DNA of 64,000 nt from Chlamydiota bacterium (GTDB lineage: Bacteria; Auribacterota; Tritonobacteria; UBA1439), in assembly GCA_012729785.1 (NCBI GenBank), contig JAAYCL010000031.1, positions 1 to 64,000 of the forward strand, written 5' to 3'. The notes below the pieces were generated by a model that worked only from the letters and a program-made list of their open reading frames with translations, was not told the origin of the DNA and did no database searches. A program made the position numbers and the translations under genes. This document shows positions 25,515 through 33,633 of the stretch, one piece after another (position 1 is the stretch's first letter; the number at the start of each line of letters is the position of its first letter).

Positions 25515-26321
25515 ATGAGACATGGAATCCGTGCGGCGCTCGGCGCGGCGTGCCTCTGGGCCGCGGCGGCATCCGCCGCCGAATCCGCCCCCGCCTCGGC
25601 GGCCCCGCCGGCGCACCGCGGCGGCGACGCGGAGACGCAGCGGGCGTTCGAGGTGGTGGAGAAACTCCTGCGGGGCGAGCGTATCGGCGAACTCGAGCTG
25701 AAGAACCTCGACGACGCGATCGTCCGGATCGAGCCGGCGGGGGGCGGCGGGGGGATCTCGGTTCCGCGTGAGAACGGCGGCGGGGCTTCGAGAAACGTCT
25801 ACATCCTCCGTTTCGATTCCGCTTCGTCCGGCGAGCGGCGGATCCAGCTCCTCGGGCTGCAGCGGGAGATACTGAAGAACCAGCTCGTGCTCTTGAAGTC
25901 CCTGAGCGCCATCGCGAACTACCAGGTGAACCTCGGGACGCGGACCGCCCGTGTCGAGAACATCATGCGGGACGTGACGCTCGGGTTGAAGGACTCCGGG
26001 GTCGAGATCGGGAAGATCGCGGGCGACGTCGCCGGGGCGTCGGCGAAGATGACCGACGTCGCGAGCGCCAGCGCGGATATGGCCGAGGAGATGAAGAAGA
26101 TGGCCAGGAGCATCGACGACATCGAGGGCGCCATCGACAACGTTGACTCGATGATCAGGAGGATGGCGAGCGGCATCGAGAGCCAGGCGTTCAGCGATGG
26201 GGTCGCGATGCACAGAATCGGCCACGACATCGAGTCGGGGATCGGCTCCTTGGCGGACGGTATCTTCGATGAAAGCGAGGAACGGATGGACGAACTGGAT
26301 GAACGGTCTCCGGATGAATGA
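25515..26321 (+). CDS. Secreted coiled-coil protein, second of the paralogous set
   Basis: The product is 268 residues. GGGAGGAACGGCC precedes the ATG; the signal peptide ends near ASAAES. Residues 50-80 form a charged amphipathic segment (VVEKLLRGERIGELELKNLDDAIVRI). The shared motif follows as VYILRFDSASSGERRIQLLGLQ, then REILKNQLVLLKSLSAIANYQ and about 150 residues of coiled coil with Ala/Ser/Met-rich heptads (GDVAGASAKMTDVASASADMAEEMKKMA). That pattern resembles a chemoreceptor hairpin, but no methyl-accepting signature is present and the protein is exported. The C-terminus is acidic. It is the most helical of the three and could form the trunk of a fibre or spacer. The function is unknown. 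Confidence 0.8.
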   Translation: MRHGIRAALGAACLWAAAASAAESAPASAAPPAHRGGDAETQRAFEVVEKLLRGERIGELELKNLDDAIVRIEPAGGGGGISVPRENGGGASRNVYILRFDSASSGERRIQLLGLQREILKNQLVLLKSLSAIANYQVNLGTRTARVENIMRDVTLGLKDSGVEIGKIAGDVAGASAKMTDVASASADMAEEMKKMARSIDDIEGAIDNVDSMIRRMASGIESQAFSDGVAMHRIGHDIESGIGSLADGIFDESEERMDELDERSPDE

Positions 26322-26340
26322 ACGGCAGGAGGCGGCGAGG

Positions 26341-27027
26341 ATGGCCCGGATAACGGGAATCGCGGCGGGGGCCGTATGCGTGGCCGGGGCGGTTTTCGCC
26401 GTCCCTCCCGACCCGCCCCCCGCGGAGACGGAGGCACCGGTGCGGCGGATCGTCGAGCAGGCGCTTGACCGGGGGAGCAGGGTGATCGTCAAGCGGGTCG
26501 ACTACCGCGCCGGGGAGGGCGGCGAGGCGCCCGGGGTTCCGGAGGCGCCGGTGCGGAGCAGGACCTACATCGAGATCGATACGAGGCCCCCCGGCGCCGC
26601 CGGCGACCGGGAGCTGCTTGAGTCGCAGGTGCGGATCGAGGAGCGGCAGCGGGAGATCGGCGACTCCGTCGAGGCGATCGCGGCGGGACAGGAACGCGCC
26701 GCGGGGACCCTCCGTTCGGTCGAACGGCTCGGGCATGAGGTCTCCGGCGGGATGGGACGCGCTGCGGCGGAGGCCGATGCGCTCCGCGGGTCCGCGGCGG
26801 GCGCCGCCGTCCACGCGGGGGAGACGGCGGAGGCGGTCGCCGAGACGGATACGATACTGCGGCAGATCGAGATCGAGGCGAGGGAGCTCTCCGGGTCGAT
26901 CGACGCGCTCTCCGACAGGATCGGGCGGGAGGGGCGGAGGGCGGGGGTCCGCGCGCCGCCGATCCTTGGGGACGCGGCCAAAGGGTCGGCGTTCCGGTTC
27001 GAGGGCGACGGAGGGACGGGGAGATGA
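26341..27027 (+). CDS. Secreted coiled-coil protein, third of the paralogous set
   Basis: The product is about 228 residues. An ATG at 26341 follows AGGAGG with 8-nt spacing and begins MARITGIAAGAVCVAGAVFAV, a signal peptide; a start at 26314 would overlap the preceding gene. After a Pro/Glu-rich stretch the shared motif appears as TYIEIDTRPPGAAGDRELLESQ. It is followed by coiled coil (RIEERQREIGDSVEAIAAGQER, and a later helix ILRQIEIEARELSGSIDALSDRI). The gene ends with an ATGA overlap into the OB-like protein gene. No known family was recognised. Confidence 0.78.
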   Translation: MARITGIAAGAVCVAGAVFAVPPDPPPAETEAPVRRIVEQALDRGSRVIVKRVDYRAGEGGEAPGVPEAPVRSRTYIEIDTRPPGAAGDRELLESQVRIEERQREIGDSVEAIAAGQERAAGTLRSVERLGHEVSGGMGRAAAEADALRGSAAGAAVHAGETAEAVAETDTILRQIEIEARELSGSIDALSDRIGREGRRAGVRAPPILGDAAKGSAFRFEGDGGTGR

Positions 27028-27830
27028 ACGGGATCCGGGCAGGCGCGGCTGCGGTCGTCTTTCTCCTGTGCGCGGGGGCGTCGTCGGCCGACGACACGAT
27101 GCGGCGTTTCAGGGGGGACGCGTTGAACGACGGCGTGATCGGCGCCTATACCCTCGTCAACCGGCAGATCCTCGTCACCGACTTCATGGGGGAGATGCAG
27201 GCGAACTTCACGCCGGCGGAGCGGAAGCGGGGGCTCCGCGGGCCGTACTACTGCAAGTTCAACCTGCGGGACTCGAAACTCCGCTGCTTCGTATCGAGGT
27301 ACGACTCCAAGAACTTCCCGCGGCTGATGGCACTGAAGAAGAACGAGCGGGTGAGCGTCATCGGGCGGATCGAACAGCTCGCGCCGGGGGCCCGGGGGGT
27401 GCACAATCCGTACTACATCCTGCGGATCGGCCGGATCCGGCAGGGGTGGCTGCTCGAGGAGGACCAGGAGATCTTCGCGGACCTCGACGAGGCCGTCGCC
27501 TGCACGGATGTTTCGCCGCAGGAGATCGCGGCGCGCCCGGAGGAGTACGCGGGCGAGTACCTGCGGGTCAGGGACGGTTTCTCGATCCCCTCGACGCTCT
27601 TCACCGGCCTTGAGCGCGACCTCAACCTGGATCCCCGACGCGCGCTGAAGTTCTACCTCGAGAACTTCGCGACGCCCTGCTACCTCTTGAACACCCCGGA
27701 AAACAAAAAAGTTCTCGAGGCGCTCGCCTCCGGCGACCGGGTGACCGTCTCGGGGCGGCTCAACTGCATCCCCGCGGCGGACGACGTCCTGTACCTGTTC
27801 TCGGTGCGCGAGATCAGACCGGGGTGGTGA
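27024..27830 (+). CDS. Secreted protein with two OB-like segments
   Basis: The product is 268 residues. A signal peptide (MNGIRAGAAAVVFLLCAGASSA) precedes a soluble body. Two stretches look like OB-fold cores: ERVSVIGRIEQLAPG..HNPYYILRIGRI and DRVTVSGRLNCIPAADDVLYLFSVREI, each with a central V(S/T)V.GR strand. Between them is a helical segment around DVSPQEIAARPEEYAGEYLRV. The pattern resembles other bacterial periplasmic OB-like proteins of unknown role; a similar element occurs in the membrane protein at 59847..60275. It is translationally coupled to the last coiled-coil gene, so the four proteins probably work together. Confidence 0.78.
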   Translation: MNGIRAGAAAVVFLLCAGASSADDTMRRFRGDALNDGVIGAYTLVNRQILVTDFMGEMQANFTPAERKRGLRGPYYCKFNLRDSKLRCFVSRYDSKNFPRLMALKKNERVSVIGRIEQLAPGARGVHNPYYILRIGRIRQGWLLEEDQEIFADLDEAVACTDVSPQEIAARPEEYAGEYLRVRDGFSIPSTLFTGLERDLNLDPRRALKFYLENFATPCYLLNTPENKKVLEALASGDRVTVSGRLNCIPAADDVLYLFSVREIRPGW

Positions 27831-27850
27831 GTTGTCGCACGGCGGGGACG

Positions 27851-28282
27851 CTACCCGCGCGCGTGTTTGCGGACGACCTTGCAGATGCCCCTGCCGAGCC
27901 GCGCCAGCAGGCGCTGGAACGACCGGTCTCCGCGGAGGAGGGCGAAATCGTCGTCCCGCACGAGGTGCGCGAGGTCCCGGTAGCCGAGCTCTATCGACCG
28001 TTCGAGACTCTCGAGCGCCTCCTTCTTGCGGGAGGTCAGGCAGTAACTGCAGGCGAGATTGTAGTGGACGATCGGGTCGTTCGGGCACAGCGCGCTGAGC
28101 CGCCGGTCGATCTCGAGCCCCTCCGCGTAGAGTCCCTTGCGCGTGTAGGCCTCCCCGAGGAGCATCAGCGCATCGACATATGCGGGCGCATGCGCTACAA
28201 TACCCCCGTAGAATTCGATCTCGAAGTCGAGGCAGGCCCCTTCGCCCGGGGGCGCGGGACCGCGGCGTGCGATGTCTCTCAC
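27851..28282 (-). CDS. Small TPR-repeat protein
   Basis: The product is about 143 residues from a GTG at 28282 preceded by GGAGG; a GTG at 28309 would extend it by nine residues but overlaps the putative -10. TPR-like helices are seen at VDALMLLGEAYTRKGLYAEGL and VHYNLACSYCLTSRKKEALESLERSIELGY. The C-terminus, DDDFALLRGDRSFQRLLARL, is the usual ending of TPR proteins of this kind. There is no signal peptide. TPR domains mediate protein contacts; the partner is unknown. The gene is convergent with the secreted coiled-coil operon (20 nt gap) and divergent from the M20 peptidase gene. Confidence 0.8.
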   Translation of the reverse strand: MRDIARRGPAPPGEGACLDFEIEFYGGIVAHAPAYVDALMLLGEAYTRKGLYAEGLEIDRRLSALCPNDPIVHYNLACSYCLTSRKKEALESLERSIELGYRDLAHLVRDDDFALLRGDRSFQRLLARLGRGICKVVRKHARG

Positions 28283-28299
28283 GACCACCTCCAGATTGA

Positions 28300-28328
28300 T
28301 GGTTAGCACGGATCGGGGGCGATGTCAA
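28300..28328 (-). promoter_or_regulatory. Possible promoter of the TPR gene
   Basis: On the minus strand a perfect TTGACA (28328..28323) is followed after 17 nt by a poor -10, TAACCA (28305..28300). It lies in the short region shared with the M20 peptidase gene. Confidence 0.4.
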
Positions 28329-28363
28329 GGAGACGGGGCGGGCCGGGTGCCGGGAGCGTTTCC

Positions 28364-29800
28364 ATGACGCCGCTCGAGTCCTATCTTGCTTCACAGCGGC
28401 AACGGTTCCTCGGCGAACTGAAGTCGCTCTGCCGCATCCCCTCCACCGAACACGACCCCCGCGCGCTCAGGGAGGCGGCCGCCGCGGTCGCCGGCTTCCT
28501 CGACGCGGCGGGGGCGCGGGCGCGCGTCATCCCGGTCAGCGGCGCCCCGCCGATCGTCTACGCGGAGGCGGGGGAGGGCCCCAGGACCCTCCTCGTCTAC
28601 AACCACTACGACGTGCAGCCGGCCGATCCGCTCGAACTGTGGCGGAGCCCCCCGTTCGACCCGCAGGTCCGCGGCGGGCGCCTCTACTGCCGCGGCGCGA
28701 GCGACAACAAGGGGAATCTGATGGCGCGCGTCCACGCCGTGCGCGCCTGCCTGGCGCTCGCGGGCCGGCTCCCCCTCAAGGTGAAGTTCATCGTCGAGGG
28801 GGAGGAGGAGACCGGCTCGGCGCACCTCCGCGGATTCATCCGGGCGCACGCGCGGATGCTCCGCGCCGACGGCTGCCTCTGGGAACTCTCCTGGAAGGAT
28901 CCGGGCGGGCGCCCGATTCTGAGCTGTGGCGTCAAGGGGCTCTGCTACGTCGAGCTGCGGGTTCGCGGCGCGCGCCACGACCTGCACTCCTCCTACGCGA
29001 GCATCGTGCCCAACCCCGCCTGGCGGCTCGTCTGGGCGCTCGCGAGCCTCCTCGATCCCAGCTACCGCATCACCCTCGACGGCTGGACGGACGAGGCGCG
29101 CCCCCCCGGCGAGTCGGTGCTGCGCGCGCTCCGGAAGGTTCCGTTCGACGCGGCGGGGTTCCTGAAGACGCACGGGCTCACACGGTTCATCCGCGCCTTC
29201 TCCGGCGAGGAGATCCCCCGGGAGTTCCTCGCCGCGCCCACCTGCACGATCTGCGGGCTCAACGCCGGCTACACGGGCGAAGGGTCCAAGACGGTGCTTC
29301 CGGCCGGCGCCTCCGCGAAGCTGGACTTCCGCCTCGTCCCCGGGATGACCCCGGAGAAGCTGCTGCGCGCCCTGCGGCGGCACCTCGACCGGCGCGGCTT
29401 CGGCGACATCGAGATCCTCCGGCTCGGCGGCTTCTTGCCCGCCGCGACGGACTGCGGCGACCCGGTCGTCACGGCGGGGCGCGACGCCTGCCGCGAGGCC
29501 TCCGGCCGCGAGCCGATCCTGTACCCGGTGGCGCCGTGGAGCGGGCCGGTCCACGACGTTTGCGCGGCGCTCCGCATCCCGGCGGTCTCGTTCGGCGTCG
29601 GGAACGCGGATTCGTGCGATCACGCCCCGAACGAGAACATCCTGATCGACGACTATTTCGAGGGGATACGCTGCATGGAGTCGTTCATGCGGCGCTACGC
29701 GGAGACCGGCGCGCGCCGGGGGGCCGCGGTGATCGGCCGCCGGCGGCGGGTCAGTTGTCCTGGACGTTCCGCGGCGGGCGGGCGATCAGCTCGCGGATGA
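28364..29800 (+). CDS. M20-family metallopeptidase (ArgE/DapE/CPG2 type)
   Basis: The product is about 478 residues. Two-zinc M20 landmarks are complete: YNHYDVQP (metal His and catalytic-site Asp), GASDNKGN (bridging Asp), VEGEEETGS (catalytic Glu pair), a dimerisation insert starting near GVKGLCYVELRVRGARHDLHSS, and CDHAPNENI with the last metal His. This group are cytoplasmic di- or tripeptidases and amidohydrolases; the HYDVQP variant is typical of dipeptidases. The substrate is not defined. GGGAG precedes the ATG at 28364. The last residues (RRRRVSCPGRSAAGG) look like read-through, and the gene overlaps the convergent Lon-domain gene by 50 nt. Confidence 0.92.
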   Translation: MTPLESYLASQRQRFLGELKSLCRIPSTEHDPRALREAAAAVAGFLDAAGARARVIPVSGAPPIVYAEAGEGPRTLLVYNHYDVQPADPLELWRSPPFDPQVRGGRLYCRGASDNKGNLMARVHAVRACLALAGRLPLKVKFIVEGEEETGSAHLRGFIRAHARMLRADGCLWELSWKDPGGRPILSCGVKGLCYVELRVRGARHDLHSSYASIVPNPAWRLVWALASLLDPSYRITLDGWTDEARPPGESVLRALRKVPFDAAGFLKTHGLTRFIRAFSGEEIPREFLAAPTCTICGLNAGYTGEGSKTVLPAGASAKLDFRLVPGMTPEKLLRALRRHLDRRGFGDIEILRLGGFLPAATDCGDPVVTAGRDACREASGREPILYPVAPWSGPVHDVCAALRIPAVSFGVGNADSCDHAPNENILIDDYFEGIRCMESFMRRYAETGARRGAAVIGRRRRVSCPGRSAAGGRSARG

Positions 29801-30431
29801 TACGCGCCTGCCGCACCTGCTCCTCGAGCAGGCGGGTCAGGCGGTCGTACCGTTCCGGGAGGTCGATGGTCTCGAGCAGGCGCTGCTTGGCGTGCGGGTC
29901 GACGTCGAGGCCCGCGGAGATGAGGTCGGCGGCGGCCCCGGGGTCGGGCAGCCCCTCGACGCGCGCGAGGAAGTTCCGCGCCGTCTCGTCGGCATCGCCG
30001 GCGAGCTGGCGGAACAGGGCGACGGTGCGCCGGCGGGCGGCGTCCAGGAACCCCGGCGCGACCGGGGCCGGGGCGAGCGGTTCGATCTCCGCGACCGGGT
30101 AGGGGCGCCGCTGCGTGTAGCGGCGGATCGCCACGCGTGCGACGCCGCCGAGGAATATCCGCGAGGTGGCGTCCGGCATCCGCAGCACCGTCGCCACGCG
30201 TCCGAGCCCCGCGACGGTGTAGGCCGGGGCGTCAAGGAGGCTCTTGGGCGACCCTTTCCGCAGCAGCACCACGGTGATGAAGCCGCCGCCCAGGAGGCAG
30301 TCGTCGAGCATCAGGCGGTAGTGCGGCTCGAAGATCTGGAGCGGGAGGAGGGTGTTGGGGAAGAGGACCGAGCAGGGGAGGGCGAAGACGGCGCTCCTGG
30401 CGGGCATCGTGTCGTGCGGCATCTCCGGCAT
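29751..30431 (-). CDS. Lon substrate-binding-domain protein
   Basis: The product is 226 residues and corresponds to the N-terminal domain of Lon proteases alone: FALPCSVLFPNTLLPLQIFEPHYRLMLDDCL at the start, GLGRVATVLRMPDATSRIFLGGVARVAI in the middle, and a helical C-terminus (QRLLETIDLPERYDRLTRLLEEQ). No AAA+ or protease domain follows, so it is a stand-alone LON-SB protein of unknown role. GGGAGG precedes the ATG, and a strong promoter lies at 30451..30478. Its 3' end overlaps the M20 peptidase gene. Confidence 0.9.
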   Translation of the reverse strand: MPEMPHDTMPARSAVFALPCSVLFPNTLLPLQIFEPHYRLMLDDCLLGGGFITVVLLRKGSPKSLLDAPAYTVAGLGRVATVLRMPDATSRIFLGGVARVAIRRYTQRRPYPVAEIEPLAPAPVAPGFLDAARRRTVALFRQLAGDADETARNFLARVEGLPDPGAAADLISAGLDVDPHAKQRLLETIDLPERYDRLTRLLEEQVRQARIIRELIARPPRNVQDN

Positions 30432-30450
30432 CGTGCGCCTCCCCTGATCC

Positions 30451-30478
30451 ACTATACACCATGCGCCGGCGGAGTCAA
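30451..30478 (-). promoter_or_regulatory. Promoter of the Lon-domain gene
   Basis: On the minus strand TTGACT (30478..30473), a 16-nt spacer and TATAGT (30456..30451) stand 19 nt ahead of the start at 30431. Confidence 0.65.
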
Positions 30479-30617
30479 ACCGCGCGCGGCGCGGTGCCGC
30501 GGCGCGGCGGAAGCCGAGGGGGTGCGTCGGGTACAGCCGCCGGCCGGTGTGCCGCGTCTCCCTCGCCGTCTCCCGGCTCTCCCCGGCATCCGCCGGGATC
30601 TCGAAAGGAGGTCTGCC

Positions 30618-31304
30618 ATGCCGACGCTCACCTTTCTCGGGCACTCGGCCTTCACCCTGGAGTCGACGAAGGCGCGCCTTGTCATCGACCCGTTTCTGAG
30701 CGGCAACCCGCTCGCGCGGCTGAAGCCGGAGGCGCTCGCCGCCGACTACGTCCTGCTCACGCACGGGCATCCCGACCATGTCGGGGACGGGCTCGCGATC
30801 GCCCGCCGCACCGGCGCGACGATCATCGCCCCGTTTGAACTGGCCGTCTGGTGCCAGGGGCAGGGGGCGGCGGTCCACCCGATGCACATCGGCGGGGCGC
30901 ACGACTTCCCGTTCGGCCGCGTGAAGCTCACCATCGCGGTCCACGGGTCGGGCTACCCGACCGAGCAGGGGATCCTGTACATGGGGAACCCGTGCGGTTT
31001 CCTGGTCACGGCGGAGGGGAAGACCGTCTACCACGCCGGCGACACCGGCCTCTTCTACGACATGAAGCTGATCGGGGAGATGCACCGGATAGACGCCGCC
31101 CTGCTTCCGATCGGCGGCAACTTCACGATGGACGCCGCCGACGCCGCGAAGGCGGCGGAGCTGCTCGGGGCCGCGTTGAGCATCCCGATGCACTACGACA
31201 CCTTCGACCTGATACGGGCGAATCCCGCGGAGTTCGTCCGCGACGCCTCCGCGAAGGGGCTGCGGGCGAAGGTCCTCGCGGCGGGGGAGTCGCTCGCGCT
31301 GTAG
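30618..31304 (+). CDS. UPF0173 metal-dependent hydrolase (metallo-beta-lactamase fold)
   Basis: The product is 228 residues with a near-perfect AAAGGAGGT before the ATG. The metal motif LTHGHPDHVGDG (His49, His51, Asp53, His54), YHAGDTGLF and a late MHYDTF give the full set of metallo-beta-lactamase ligands. MPTLTFLGHSAFTLE at the N-terminus is typical of the UPF0173 (UlaG-like) group. Physiological substrates of the group are not known. It runs divergently from the Lon-domain gene. Confidence 0.92.
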   Translation: MPTLTFLGHSAFTLESTKARLVIDPFLSGNPLARLKPEALAADYVLLTHGHPDHVGDGLAIARRTGATIIAPFELAVWCQGQGAAVHPMHIGGAHDFPFGRVKLTIAVHGSGYPTEQGILYMGNPCGFLVTAEGKTVYHAGDTGLFYDMKLIGEMHRIDAALLPIGGNFTMDAADAAKAAELLGAALSIPMHYDTFDLIRANPAEFVRDASAKGLRAKVLAAGESLAL

Positions 31305-31332
31305 CCGGATGGACGCCTCGCCCACAAAGTCC

Positions 31333-31362
31333 GTGACACCGCCCGCGCGCGTGGATTACAAT
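31333..31362 (+). promoter_or_regulatory. Promoter of the phosphopentomutase-like gene
   Basis: GTGACA (31333..31338), an 18-nt spacer and TACAAT (31357..31362) precede the ATG at 31390 by 27 nt. Both hexamers match at 5 of 6 positions. Confidence 0.6.
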
Positions 31363-31389
31363 GGCCCGACAGTACGGGGGGAGACGACG

Positions 31390-32625
31390 ATGAGGGAAGG
31401 GAATGGACCGGTTGCGCTGCTGCTTGTGCTCGACGCCGTTGGCGTGACGACGCTCGACTACCTGTTGGGGAAGAGCGCCCGGCGGGTCTCGCTGCCGAAC
31501 CTCGCGGCGCTGGGACTCGGGAACATCCTCGACGGCAGGTTCCGCGGGGAGGTCCCTCCGAACCCCCGCGCGCAGTTCTCCCGCGCCGTCTCGCAGGCGT
31601 CCGCCTACCCCGACAGCACGATCGGGCACCGCGAGATGGTGGGGGTGATCGACCGGCGGACCTACCGGCTGTTCCCCGACGGATTCCCCGGTGAGTTCGT
31701 GGAGGCCCTCGAGAAAAGGATCGGCAGGAGGGTGCTCTTCAACCGGATGGCCGGGGGGATGGAGGCGATCGAGGAGAACCGCGAGGAGCACGAGCGCACC
31801 GGCCGGCCGATCCTCTACGCGAGCAAGTGCGACCCGGTCCTCCAGCTCGGGATGAACGAGACGGTCATCGCGGTCCCCGAGCAGCACCGGATCGTGGATG
31901 CGGCGTTCGCCCTCGCCCGGCAGATGGACGTGAACATCACCCGCGTCATCGGCCGCTCCTACGTCATGAAGGACGGGGCGGTCTTCCGGACCCCCAATCG
32001 GCACGACTGCACCCTCCCGCTGGAGCAGCCCACGCTCGTCGAGATCGCCGCCCGCCGCGGCGTCCGGACGGTGAGCGTGGGGAAGACGGCGGAGCTCGTG
32101 GGGGCGGAATTCGACGAGAAGATAAAACTCACGGATCCGGCCTCGCTCGATCCCGCCTGCGGCTGCCGGTTCGTGGACGCGAAGCGGCGGGACGCGAACC
32201 CGTTCTCGATCCAGGGCGCCGTGAACGCGCTCGACGCGGCCCGACGAGAGCGGCGCCCCGCGGGGAGCTTCATCTTCGTCAACCTCGTGGACGCCGACAG
32301 TCTGTTCGGCCACACGCGCGACGTCGACGGGGCGCTCCGCGCGGTCGAGGAGTTCGACCGCCAGCTCCCCCGGCTGACGGCGCTCCTGGCGCCCGGCGAC
32401 CTCGTCATCGTCACCGCGGATCACGGGATGGAGCACCGTCCCGATTACGGCTACCACAGTCTCGAGCCGCTGCCGATGCTCGTCGAGCGCGTCGAGATGC
32501 CGTTCAAATTCTCCCTCTTCAAAAAGGAGACGCTCGCGCTCGCGGGCTACCTCGTCGCGCAGCTGTTCGGCTGCGCGGAGGAGTACGTGAAGACCTGCGG
32601 GCTCGGGGCGTTCGAACGCGACTGA
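31390..32625 (+). CDS. Phosphopentomutase-like enzyme (DeoB, alkaline-phosphatase superfamily)
   Basis: The product is 411 residues, about DeoB length. Metal ligands of the alkaline phosphatase superfamily are in place: LLVLDAVGV near the N-terminus, FVNLVDADSLFGHTRD, and VTADHGMEHRPDYGYHSLEPLPMLV. GHREMVGV corresponds to the DeoB GHWEMMG cap motif, and PYPDSTIGHRE-like context is kept (ASAYPDSTIGHRE). The N-terminal motif DAVGVTTLDYL differs from the classical DSVGIGA.PD, so this is a divergent member. The classical reaction interconverts ribose-1- and ribose-5-phosphate, linking nucleoside breakdown to central metabolism. The nucleoside transporter at 12.7 kb fits, but substrate specificity should be regarded as inferred. 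Confidence 0.83.
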   Translation: MREGNGPVALLLVLDAVGVTTLDYLLGKSARRVSLPNLAALGLGNILDGRFRGEVPPNPRAQFSRAVSQASAYPDSTIGHREMVGVIDRRTYRLFPDGFPGEFVEALEKRIGRRVLFNRMAGGMEAIEENREEHERTGRPILYASKCDPVLQLGMNETVIAVPEQHRIVDAAFALARQMDVNITRVIGRSYVMKDGAVFRTPNRHDCTLPLEQPTLVEIAARRGVRTVSVGKTAELVGAEFDEKIKLTDPASLDPACGCRFVDAKRRDANPFSIQGAVNALDAARRERRPAGSFIFVNLVDADSLFGHTRDVDGALRAVEEFDRQLPRLTALLAPGDLVIVTADHGMEHRPDYGYHSLEPLPMLVERVEMPFKFSLFKKETLALAGYLVAQLFGCAEEYVKTCGLGAFERD

Positions 32626-32666
32626 CGGTCGCGTGCATTGTGCGGGCGCAACTAAGGAGGTGCGTG

Positions 32667-33185
32667 ATGATCCATGGTGCCGTTCGCGTCCTTGCGGCCG
32701 GGGCGCTCTGCGTGCCCGCCCTCGCCTTCGCCCAGCCGCGGGTGAAGGGGGCGGAGGGCGTGGCCAAAGCGGAGGCCATCATCGAGGCCGGGAAGGTGGC
32801 GCCGGCGGAGTTCAGCAAGGCAGCCGAGGTCATCAAGGCCGGGAACGAGGCGCTCCAGAAGGGCGATGAGGCGAACGCCTACTGCTACTTCGAGGAAGGG
32901 GTGATGCGGCTCAACGAGCTCAAGAGCAGGTTCCCCGACTGGGAGCGGGACACGGTGATGAAGCAGATCGTGAACACGCTCGAGGTGAAGAACAAGCTCG
33001 TCGCCACCACCTGCCAGAACCTGGAGGAGATGAAGGAGGCCCGCTTCCGCTTCGAGGTCTGGCAGCGCCAGGTCGTGATGCTCAGGAAGCTCGACCTCAT
33101 CCAGGAGCAGCTCAACCGGATGGAGAAGCTCCAGGACAAGCACGACGAGTACATAAAGGATATCAGGGACACGCTGCGGCGCTAG
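32667..33185 (+). CDS. Secreted helical protein of unknown function
   Basis: The product is 172 residues with AAGGAGGTGCGTG before the ATG. The signal peptide ends at ALAFAQP. The remainder is predicted helical: SKAAEVIKAGNEALQKGDEANAY resembles a single TPR-like hairpin, and the last 60 residues (LRKLDLIQEQLNRMEKLQDKHDEYIKDIRDTLRR) are coiled coil. One Cys (ANAYCYF) and a second (ATTCQN) could form a disulphide. No family was recognised. It is not a close homologue of the coiled-coil set at 24.8-27.0 kb but is similar in style. Confidence 0.78.
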   Translation: MIHGAVRVLAAGALCVPALAFAQPRVKGAEGVAKAEAIIEAGKVAPAEFSKAAEVIKAGNEALQKGDEANAYCYFEEGVMRLNELKSRFPDWERDTVMKQIVNTLEVKNKLVATTCQNLEEMKEARFRFEVWQRQVVMLRKLDLIQEQLNRMEKLQDKHDEYIKDIRDTLRR

Positions 33186-33228
33186 CCGGTACGCGGTCCC
33201 TCCCCGCGCAGCGCCCCCCGCCGCGGGC

Positions 33229-33633
33229 GTGGGGCGCGCGTGTCCGCTCTCCGCCCCGCGTGCAGCCCCCCGCCTCCGCCGCGACACCGCGGCCGCCTCC
33301 TACCGGTTCGCCGACGCGGCGATGCGGCTCCACAGCCTGAAGACCGGGCCCCCAACCCGTGAGCAGGGGATGGTGAGCCGGCGGATCGACAACAGGCTCG
33401 AGGTCGGGGGGCGGCTCGCCGCCGCATCGGAGAAACCGAGGGAGCGGACGGAGGCCCGCGTTTGTCGCGAGGGCCGGGAGCGGCGGACCAGGATCCTCGG
33501 GGCGCGCAAGGCCCTCCAGGAACAGGCCGATTGGATCGAGAAGGCCCGGGGCGGCGACGGCACACAGATCAAGGAGACGCGAGAGGCGATGCGCCGCTCC
33601 CCGCGGCGGTCGGGCGCGCGTGGCGGGGTCTGA
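33229..33633 (+). CDS. Doubtful small charged ORF
   Basis: An open frame of 134 codons lies in this otherwise gene-free stretch. Its second half (RRIDNRLEVGGRL, ALQEQADWIEKARGGDGTQIKETREAMRR) looks like a charged amphipathic helix, but the first half has poor composition, no good ribosome site is seen at its ATG, and it overlaps the 3' end of the radical SAM gene on the other strand by 65 nt. It may be a decayed gene or chance. If it is not real, 33186..33568 is an empty 383-nt intergenic region. Confidence 0.25.
   Translation: MGRACPLSAPRAAPRLRRDTAAASYRFADAAMRLHSLKTGPPTREQGMVSRRIDNRLEVGGRLAAASEKPRERTEARVCREGRERRTRILGARKALQEQADWIEKARGGDGTQIKETREAMRRSPRRSGARGGV

Noticed and set aside
25515-26321. 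Chemoreceptor (methyl-accepting) identity of the coiled-coil protein
   Set aside because: Heptad composition is similar, but the protein is exported by a cleavable signal, lacks a HAMP domain and lacks the conserved hairpin-tip sequence.
33229-33633. Small charged ORF as a confident gene
   Set aside because: No ribosome site, odd composition in its first half and overlap with the radical SAM gene; kept only as a doubtful entry.
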